From Desulfogranum mediterraneum DSM 13871 (GTDB lineage Bacteria; Desulfobacterota; Desulfobulbia; Desulfobulbales; Desulfobulbaceae): DNA of 45,859 nucleotides. Below, one piece after another: positions 39,887 to 45,859 of this stretch. Numbering within the stretch: position 1 is the stretch's first letter; the number at the start of each line of letters is the position of its first letter. Position numbers and translations under genes: made by a program. The notes below the pieces were generated by a model. That model was not told the DNA's origin and did not search any database. It saw only the letters and a list, made by a program, of their open reading frames with translations. The DNA lies in the NCBI RefSeq assembly GCF_000429965.1, contig NZ_AUCW01000029.1, positions 1-45,859 of the forward strand. Direction: 5' to 3'.

Positions 39887-40659
39887 GCCAGGATGGCGGC
39901 GAGCTTGTTGGTGCGACGCAGCCGTTTCAGGTAGCGGTGGAAGGGCAGCCGGTAACGCTGCTGATAAAGCGGGATCTCTTTCCTGGCCCGTTTGATGGTA
40001 TCCTTGGGAAGAGTGGTGGGAAAGGCGAGGAGGATGGTGTTGCTTCGTTTTTTGACGGCCAACTGGAGGAGCTGATGGTTGCAGCTCTCGGCCAGGGCCC
40101 GGCGGGCCCGGCCAAACAGTTCCAGCTCGCCGTTCCAGAGATTGACGGCCAAGACCCCCTGGGGGCTGAGGCGCTGGAGGAGGTCGTGATAAAAAGCGGG
40201 CACAAAGAGCGGCGGGGCCATGGACCTGGGGCCAAAGATATCGATGAAGGCCACATCATAGCAGGGGGCCTGCGGGGTCCGGCAGAGGTGGTCGACCACG
40301 TCGGCGTGGAGGACCTGCAGCCGTGGGCCGCGGGGGAGCTTGAAAAAGGTGTCAGCCACCCGGATAACCTCCTCCTCCTTTTCGATGATATCCAGCCGGG
40401 CCTCGGGGTGGTGGTGGTGGAGAAAGTGGGCAATGGCTCCGCCTCCCAGGCCGCAGAGGAGGAAACGACCGGGGTTTGGGGGAAAGAGCAGGGCGGTCAT
40501 CATCCAGCGGGTGTAGGCCAGCTGCAGCTCATGGGGACGCTCCAGGTGGAGACAGCTCTGGCTCTCCTCGGCGCCGAAGCGCAGGTAGCGCAGGGGGCCG
40601 TCATCGCTCACCTCGATGGGGTGGCTCTCGCCCTGCCCCCGATAGATCAGCTCTTCCAT
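39862..40659 (-). CDS. Spermidine-synthase-like methyltransferase-fold protein
   Basis: 265 residues. Rossmann-fold motif I is RFLLCGLGGGAIAHFLHHHH; the acidic loop is RLDIIEKEEEVIRVAD; CYDVAFIDIFGP follows. This is the spermidine/spermine synthase type fold; the missing N-terminal beta-hairpin features and the weak catalytic DxxxD pattern mean its substrate may be different (many such stand-alone proteins are not polyamine synthases). It overlaps the convergent radical SAM gene and lies downstream of the yajC terminator. Confidence 0.8.
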   Translation of the reverse strand: MEELIYRGQGESHPIEVSDDGPLRYLRFGAEESQSCLHLERPHELQLAYTRWMMTALLFPPNPGRFLLCGLGGGAIAHFLHHHHPEARLDIIEKEEEVIRVADTFFKLPRGPRLQVLHADVVDHLCRTPQAPCYDVAFIDIFGPRSMAPPLFVPAFYHDLLQRLSPQGVLAVNLWNGELELFGRARRALAESCNHQLLQLAVKKRSNTILLAFPTTLPKDTIKRARKEIPLYQQRYRLPFHRYLKRLRRTNKLAAILAQAELFLP

Positions 40660-40676
40660 CTCAGCAGACTGGAACG

Positions 40677-40708
40677 AAAAAAGGCTGCAACGCAGTACCG
40701 TTGCAGCC
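40677..40708 (-). terminator. Intrinsic terminator of tgt-yajC
   Basis: On the minus strand GGCTGCAACG pairs with CGTTGCAGCC (arms 40699-40708 and 40683-40692) around a 6-base loop, followed by TTTTTT (40682-40677). It lies 77 bp after the yajC stop. Confidence 0.92.
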
Positions 40709-40784
40709 TTTATTACTGATAGCGGAACATCGTTCCGGGATCAATTTTCATACCCGATGAAAATCAGCATTTGCCGCCGATCCC

Positions 40785-41126
40785 TCAGCCACCGCCCTTG
40801 GCAGGAGCTGCCTTCTTGTCGCCATCATTGGCAGAGCCCATGATGGAGGCGCGGTTGACCTTGATGCGGACATTCTCGGCGATCTCCAGGGTAACCACGC
40901 TGTCGGTGATGCCGGTGATCTGGCCGTGGATACCGCCACCGGTGACGATCTTGTCCCCCTTTCTCAGGTTGGACAGGTACTGCTGATGTTCTTTGGCCTT
41001 CTTCTGCTGGGGACGGATAAGCAGGAAATAAAAAACCACAAAGATAAGGATAAGCGGCACAAATGAAGCAATACCGCCGGCACCGCCGGCCAGCGGGGTA
41101 TCGGCTGCGTGGGCAATTCCGATCAT
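40785..41126 (-). CDS. yajC: YajC, Sec translocon accessory subunit
   Basis: 113 residues from ATG 41126 (GGAGG 9 bases upstream; a longer in-frame version has no such site). One transmembrane helix, VPLILIFVVFYFLLIRPQQK (residues ~24-43), is followed by the cytoplasmic KGDKIVTGGGIHGQITGITD domain, as in all YajC proteins. YajC associates with SecDF and the translocon. It lies 28 bp after tgt, the conserved bacterial order, and is followed by an intrinsic terminator. The tail is Lys-, Ala- and Gly-rich. Confidence 0.95.
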   Translation of the reverse strand: MIGIAHAADTPLAGGAGGIASFVPLILIFVVFYFLLIRPQQKKAKEHQQYLSNLRKGDKIVTGGGIHGQITGITDSVVTLEIAENVRIKVNRASIMGSANDGDKKAAPAKGGG

Positions 41127-41154
41127 GGGAAGAAACCTCCAAATAAGTAAGATA

Positions 41155-42285
<1,131 letters not shown>

Positions 42286-42317
42286 TTATGTGTAAAAGGA
42301 GGTAAGGTTAAATAAAG

Positions 42318-42346
42318 AATATAGGTCCTTTTCCAGCGTCTGTCAC
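42318..42346 (-). promoter_or_regulatory. Sigma-70-type promoter of tgt-yajC
   Basis: On the minus strand GTGACA (42346-42341), 17 bases, TATATT (42323-42318). It lies about 40 bp upstream of the tgt start, with no other candidate in the 90-bp gap. Confidence 0.65.
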
Positions 42347-42369
42347 CTCGACAGGCCTGGATCCGGGGT

Positions 42370-43008
42370 TTAGTGGTTGGCCGTGGTGGCCAGTTTCAGC
42401 CCCAGGAGGATCAGCACCGCTCCGGTCAGCCGTTCAAACCAGTGGCCGATCTTTAAAAAAGAGCTGCGCACCGGGGCGTGGCCGAAGAACAGGGAGAGCA
42501 GGCTGAACCAGATCCCGGTGGCCACCGCCATGTAGAGTCCATAGCCGACCTGGATGGGCAGGGGCGTTGCCGGCTGGATGACCACGGTGAACAGGGAGAG
42601 GAAGAACAGGGTCGCCTTGGGATTGAGTCCGTTGGTGAGAAAGCCGGTCCAGATCGCCTGACGGATCGTGGGTGTTTGGCAGGCCTTCTCCCCCACCAGG
42701 ATGGCCTGGTTTTGGGGGCGGGCAGCCAGGCAGCGGATGCCCAGGTAGAAGAGGTAGCAGGCGCCGACCAGCTTCATCAGGGTAAAGGCCAGGATGGACT
42801 GGGAGACGATCACCCCGATACCCAGCAGGCAGTAGCAGACGTGGATAAGGATGCCGCAGGCCACTCCCAGGCTGGACCAGAGGGCGGTGGCCCTGCCATG
42901 GCTGATGGATTGACGGACGATGATGGCAAAATCAGGTCCAGGACTGGCTACGGCCAGGAGGTGGACCAGGGCAATGGTGCAGAGTTGGGAGATGTAGAGT
43001 TCGTTCAT
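42370..43008 (-). CDS. LysE/RhtB family amino-acid exporter
   Basis: 212 residues from ATG 43008 (GAGG 7 bases upstream; a longer in-frame form is not supported). About six membrane spans. The N-terminal signature LLAVASPGPDFAIIVRQSIS fits the family motif PGP, with GRATALWSSLGVACGILIHV, FTLMKLVGACYLFYLGIRCL and GFLTNGLNPKATLFFLSLFT. It exports amino acids or related compounds; the substrate is unknown. Stand-alone gene upstream of tgt. Confidence 0.9.
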   Translation of the reverse strand: MNELYISQLCTIALVHLLAVASPGPDFAIIVRQSISHGRATALWSSLGVACGILIHVCYCLLGIGVIVSQSILAFTLMKLVGACYLFYLGIRCLAARPQNQAILVGEKACQTPTIRQAIWTGFLTNGLNPKATLFFLSLFTVVIQPATPLPIQVGYGLYMAVATGIWFSLLSLFFGHAPVRSSFLKIGHWFERLTGAVLILLGLKLATTANH

Positions 43009-43321
43009 GGCGGCCTCAGCGCAGGATAGAGAGAAAGGGTGTGGCCATTTATACGCTTCCCGGCTGTTTTTCGCAAGTCTCCAGGCCTGCCCCCCAGGGG
43101 CGGATCGTTGCCAGCCAGGCCCAGGCTCGGGGGCGACGGCCACCGAATCGATCCGCTGAAAAGGCGTTGACCTTTGGCTGAGAATCGGGCAACAATAGAC
43201 TATTATTCAACAAGTTTTCCGGAAACAGGCTGTGGGCCCCGGGTCCACGGGAACAGTGAGTCCCGTCTCTGAGAGGAGGCTGGCTGAAAAGCGTGCAGCT
43301 CGGGCTGCAGAGGGAGAAGCG
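43009..43321. other. Divergent intergenic region
   Basis: About 310 bases between the exporter (minus) and the exported protein (plus), holding their divergent promoters. An AT-rich stretch near 43185-43215 (AACAATAGACTATTATTCAAC) is the likely promoter region. No gene is visible. Confidence 0.45.
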
Positions 43322-43918
43322 ATGAGAACCAAGAGGTTGATCGGGCTGGTCGTCGGGCTGGTGCTGAGCTGTTTGTGCTCCACCATGGTCTATGCCGATG
43401 AGGTGGAGGATGTGGTCAAGGAGGCCATGGAGTTTTATAAACAGGGGGACTATTCCAGTGCTGCCGGCAACCTGGAATATGCGGCCCAGTTGATTCGCCA
43501 GAAGAAGGGCGGTCAACTGGAGTCCATCCTGCCCAAGGCCCTGCCCGGCTGGACGGCAGAGGATGCCTCTTCCCAGGCCATGGGGGCGGCCATGTTCGGC
43601 GGCGGGGTCACCGCGGAACGCAGCTTTGCCAAGGGCGACAGCAGGGTCACGGTCCAGATCGTCACCGACTCGCCCATGCTCCAGGGCTTGATGATGCTCT
43701 TCAGCAATCCGGCCTATGCCATGGCCGACGGCGGTAAGCTGGAACGGATTAACGGCCAGAAGGCCATTGTCAAGTATGGTGAGAGCGGCAGGGACGGTGA
43801 TATCAAGATGATCATCGCCAACCGTTTCCTGGTCTCGGTGGAGGGCAGTCAGGTCAGTAAGGATGATCTCAAGGCCTATGCCAAGGGGATCGATCTGAAA
43901 AAGCTTTCCAGCCTCTAA
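43322..43918 (+). CDS. Exported protein of unknown function (198 aa)
   Basis: 198 residues from ATG 43322 (GAGGGAG upstream). A signal peptide is clear (KRLIGLVVGLVLSCLCSTMV, cut near VYA-DEV). A single TPR-like helix pair follows (VVKEAMEFYKQGDYSSAAGN), then ILPKALPGWTAEDASSQAMG and a C-terminal domain with NGQKAIVKYGESGRDGDIKM and IANRFLVSVEGSQV. Similar periplasmic proteins occur in Desulfobacterota and Geobacter-type genomes without known function. It is not in an operon. Confidence 0.8.
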   Translation: MRTKRLIGLVVGLVLSCLCSTMVYADEVEDVVKEAMEFYKQGDYSSAAGNLEYAAQLIRQKKGGQLESILPKALPGWTAEDASSQAMGAAMFGGGVTAERSFAKGDSRVTVQIVTDSPMLQGLMMLFSNPAYAMADGGKLERINGQKAIVKYGESGRDGDIKMIIANRFLVSVEGSQVSKDDLKAYAKGIDLKKLSSL

Positions 43919-43965
43919 GGAAGCTCTACCGGGTATGGAACAGGGCGCCGGCTGAGCAGGGTGAG

Positions 43966-43997
43966 GAGAGCAGGCATCGTCCCCGATGCCTGCTCTC
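43966..43997. terminator. Bidirectional hairpin between convergent genes
   Basis: GAGAGCAGGCATCG (43966-43979) pairs perfectly with CGATGCCTGCTCTC (43984-43997) around a 4-base loop, between the exported-protein gene (+) and the FKBP gene (-). There is no T-run, but the 14-bp perfect stem and position suggest termination in both directions. Confidence 0.7.
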
Positions 43998-44023
43998 TGT
44001 GCCAGCGGGCGAGGGCCGACGAT

Positions 44024-44455
44024 TCAGCCGTCCAAGCTGACCAGTTCGATGTCAAAGGTCAGCTCTTGCCCTGCCAGAGGCGGGTTGGCGTCCAGGGAGA
44101 CGGACTCTTCCGTCACCTCGGTGATCCGGACCATCAGGGGCTGATTCTGCTCATTCATCAACTGGAGCTGCATCCCTACCTCGGGCTTGATGTCTGCAGG
44201 CACCTGATCACGGGGAAAGGTCAGGACCATCTCTTCGTTGCGGGGGCCATAGGCCTTGTCCACCGGAATGGTCACCGTCTTGTTCTCTCCGCAGGCCATG
44301 CCGAGGACCGCCTCTTCAAAACCCGGGATTACCTGGCCTGCACCAATGGTGAAGGGCAGGGGATCACGGCCATCCGAGGAATCAAAAACCGTCCCGTCCG
44401 TCAGTCTACCGGTATAATGGATGGTTACCTTATCACCATCTTTTGCCTGTGTCAT
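44024..44455 (-). CDS. FKBP-type peptidyl-prolyl cis-trans isomerase (SlyD-like)
   Basis: 143 residues from ATG 44455 (GCAGGAG upstream). The FKBP core is GDKVTIHYTGRLTDGTVFDS and GAGQVIPGFEEAVLGMACGE; the insert-in-flap chaperone domain spans ~70-120 (DKAYGPRNEEMVLTFPRDQV); DANPPLAGQELTFDIELVSL closes the core. This is the SlyD/FkpB arrangement without the long metal-binding tail of E. coli SlyD. It helps fold proline-containing proteins in the cytoplasm. Confidence 0.93.
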   Translation of the reverse strand: MTQAKDGDKVTIHYTGRLTDGTVFDSSDGRDPLPFTIGAGQVIPGFEEAVLGMACGENKTVTIPVDKAYGPRNEEMVLTFPRDQVPADIKPEVGMQLQLMNEQNQPLMVRITEVTEESVSLDANPPLAGQELTFDIELVSLDG

Positions 44456-44864
44456 GGCTGTCTCCTGCGTTAAATGTTTGATGCGTCCCCAGGCCTCTTT
44501 TTTGCCGGGCGCTCAGGGGATCGATATGGGGGTTCGCCTCGGTCGCAGTCCATCCTTAGAGGGGAGGGGGTGGAGAGCAGGTCAGATAGGTGTGCGGCTG
44601 ACGTGTTCCAGATCTCTGGCAAGCAGCCCGCCAAAAGGATATGCAACGAGCAGGGCAGAGAGGCCCTGCTGCAACGAAGATCTGCCTTGATCTACCAGGC
44701 GATCCGGGGAAATGCAATTTTTTTTCTGGAAAAGTTCAGCAGGGCCAGCAGCAAAAGGTGGATCCCTTCCTTGACTGGCCCGCTAGCTGACCTAAGGTTG
44801 AAACAGGGACCGTCTTTCCCTGGGGAAAGGCGGTGGTGGACAAGCTTGGCAGGGAGGAGATCCC
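44456..44864. other. Divergent intergenic region with a hairpin
   Basis: About 410 bases between the FKBP gene and the amidohydrolase. AGCAGGGC (44649-44656) and GCCCTGCT (44663-44670) form an 8-bp hairpin flanked by two direct GCAACG copies. A T8 run lies at 44718-44725. No gene is visible; it should hold the amidohydrolase promoter. Confidence 0.45.
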
Positions 44865-45536
44865 ATGACAGAGCCCCATTATATTGTTGCCGGTTGGCTG
44901 TTTGATGGCAGTGGCAAACCTGTGGCCCGGCAGATGCTGCTTGCGGTGAAAGAGGGACGCTGGGCCGGGTGGGAGCCGTGCAGCGGGGAGCGGCTCGCCG
45001 AACTCTCTGCCCAGGCTGTGGTGGAGGAACTCTCCCACTGTACCATCCTGCCCCCCCTGGTCGATGGCCGTGCCCACCTGGCCCTCTCAGCCACCACGGA
45101 TCTCGGCAAACGGCAGGAACAGCAGCGTGCCTCCCCTGAACAGTTGCGTCTGCAGCTCAGCAGGCACCTGCGGGATCACTTCAGTCATGGTATCCTGGCG
45201 GTGGCTGATCCCGCATATCGGCAGGTCCCCTCATCTCCACAGGGTCAGGCGCTCCGGCACTGGCAGGATGCAACCGAGGCGGCCGACTTTCCCCTTCCTA
45301 TCCGGCTCTGTCCGGATGCAGGGGAGAAAGAGCCGGATCCCTCCCCGGGCGGATTCTTCCAGGGGCCCTGCCAGGGGCGGGAGCAACTGGAGGAGCTGGC
45401 CAGGCAGGGGGGGGCCTGGATGCCCAGCCTGCTCGCCTTGAAGAGCCAGGATCCCGCGCGCCTGCCGGAGCAGCTTGCCCTGGTGGCCGAGGCCCGCAGC
45501 CTGGGGGTACGGCTGGTGGTGGGGACCTGTGCCTAG
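44865..45536 (+). pseudogene. Amidohydrolase truncated by the IS21 element
   Basis: 223 codons from ATG 44865 (GGGAGGAG 4 bases upstream). The N-terminal composite-domain strands and barrel start of the amidohydrolase superfamily are present (AGWLFDGSGKPVARQ, LPPLVDGRAHLAL). The HxH metal motif is altered: VDGRAHL has Arg (CGT) where a His (CAT) is expected, a single-base change. The frame reads through VAEARSLGVRLVVGT and then stops in IS21 sequence at exactly the place where the GTDAG metal-binding motif would begin. The last barrel strands are absent, so the product cannot be a working enzyme. Confidence 0.85.
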
Positions 45537-45539
45537 AAA

Positions 45540-45586
45540 TGACAACCTAAAATTGACCACCTGTGCTAACTGAATTTTGACCACCT
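45540..45586. mobile_element. IS21-type terminal repeats (left end of the right-edge IS)
   Basis: TTGACCACCT occurs at 45553-45562 and 45577-45586, with a degenerate TGACAACCT at 45540. Multiple short repeats of this kind are typical of IS21 family ends. The outermost base of the element is probably at about 45529 (TGTGCCTAG). Confidence 0.8.
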
Positions 45587-45635
45587 ATTATTGTTTGAAA
45601 GTTACCGGTTAAGGGGAACTCGGCATCGTTTTTAA

Positions 45636-45695
45636 GCCGGGCCAGCCCCAGCATAGGGAGCCCCCGGGGGCTCCCTATGCTGGGGCTGGCCCGGC
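45636..45695. repeat. Perfect 60-bp palindrome inside the IS end
   Basis: Thirty bases (45636-45665) are followed by their exact reverse complement (45666-45695), with no spacer. The centre is GCCCCCGGGGGC and the outer arm begins CCGGGCCAGCCCCAGCATAG (45637-45656). It lies 5 bp beyond the istB stop on the minus strand. It could be a transcription terminator shielding the element or a structure used in transposition. It forms a very stable stem with almost no loop. Confidence 0.95.
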
Positions 45696-45700
45696 GGTTT

Positions 45701-45859
45701 CTATTTTCGCTTTGCCGCCATCTCTTGCTCGGCCAGGCTTTGCTTTAATCGATAGCTTTTCCAGTCACATGTGATGATATGCGCCTTATGCGTTAAACGA
45801 TCAAGCAACGCCCCTGTCATTATCGGATCGCCAAAAACCTGCGACCAGTCTGCAAAGCC
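45701..45859 (-). CDS. istB: IstB, IS21 transposition helper ATPase, C-terminal end
   Basis: The minus strand is open from the right edge to TAG at 45701-45703, 52 residues of the C-terminus: GFADWSQVFGDPIMTGALL, DRLTHKAHIITCDWKSYRLK and a charged tail EQEMAAKRK. This is the conserved end of IstB, the AAA+ regulator of IS21 transposases. The P-loop domain and istA lie outside the window. The gene is intact up to its stop, unlike the relic at 5636. Confidence 0.9.
   Translation of the reverse strand, partial: GFADWSQVFGDPIMTGALLDRLTHKAHIITCDWKSYRLKQSLAEQEMAAKRK

Overview
The window looks like a chromosomal segment of a sulfate-reducing or related anaerobic bacterium of the Desulfobacterota, most likely the Desulfobulbales. 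This is inferred from the gene content: many sigma-54 activators and response regulators, an NMP-kinase-like/receiver fusion, an SLC13/DASS anion transporter in a two-component cluster, an FmdE family protein, several iron-sulfur-type proteins, and a Cys-rich sensor tail typical of these genomes. Both ends are mobile elements. An ISL3-type transposase runs off the left edge, and an IS21-type element (istB end) runs in from the right edge.

Layout. (1) 1-6.5 kb is a repeat and mobile-element graveyard. It holds the ISL3 transposase, two decayed copies of a TauE/SafE permease gene, four copies of a ~250-bp repeat, an istB relic, and a few small genes (DUF2867-like, a coiled-coil protein, a flavin/PLP-oxidase-like protein). 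(2) 6.6-9.6 kb holds the intact tauE-like permease and a universal stress protein gene on the minus strand. Upstream of them are a consensus sigma-54 promoter, a palindromic activator site and the gene for a PAS/AAA+/Fis activator that probably controls them. (3) 9.8-13.1 kb holds two membrane sensor proteins that end in the same small Cys-rich module. (4) 13.7-19.5 kb holds an orphan AAA+ ATPase of ~758 aa, a TetR regulator with a candidate operator, an NAPE-PLD-like metallo-beta-lactamase protein and an NCS2 purine/pyrimidine permease. (5) 20.2-28.6 kb is a signalling and transport cluster. It contains a degenerate NMP-kinase/receiver fusion, a receiver, a CBS protein, a DASS transporter, a second sigma-54 activator, a FeMo-co-biosynthesis-like small protein, a Cache-type histidine kinase, a receiver and a truncated histidine kinase.

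(6) 28.8-34.1 kb is a complete purine-type uptake and salvage operon. It has a near-consensus sigma-70 promoter, a BMP-family binding protein, two permeases, Gpt phosphoribosyltransferase, a double ABC ATPase and an intrinsic terminator. (7) 34.1-45.5 kb is mostly housekeeping: gamma carbonic anhydrase, a CBM48-like domain protein, TrhP (U32), a Cys-rich protein beside it, FmdE, a cupin, a radical SAM protein, a spermidine-synthase-like protein, the tgt-yajC operon, a LysE/RhtB exporter, an exported protein and an FKBP. It ends with an amidohydrolase gene cut off by the IS21 element.

The most informative observations are these. The tauE region carries serial copies decayed by deletions between short direct repeats, two of which share the same first deletion. 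The usp-tauE operon has a readable sigma-54 switch. The IS21 end carries a perfect 60-bp palindrome. Several architectures have no obvious described function: the AAA+ protein, the kinase/BON-like/receiver fusion, the shared Cys-rich tail and the U32-neighbour Cys protein. Everything here is from reading the sequence; no database search was run.
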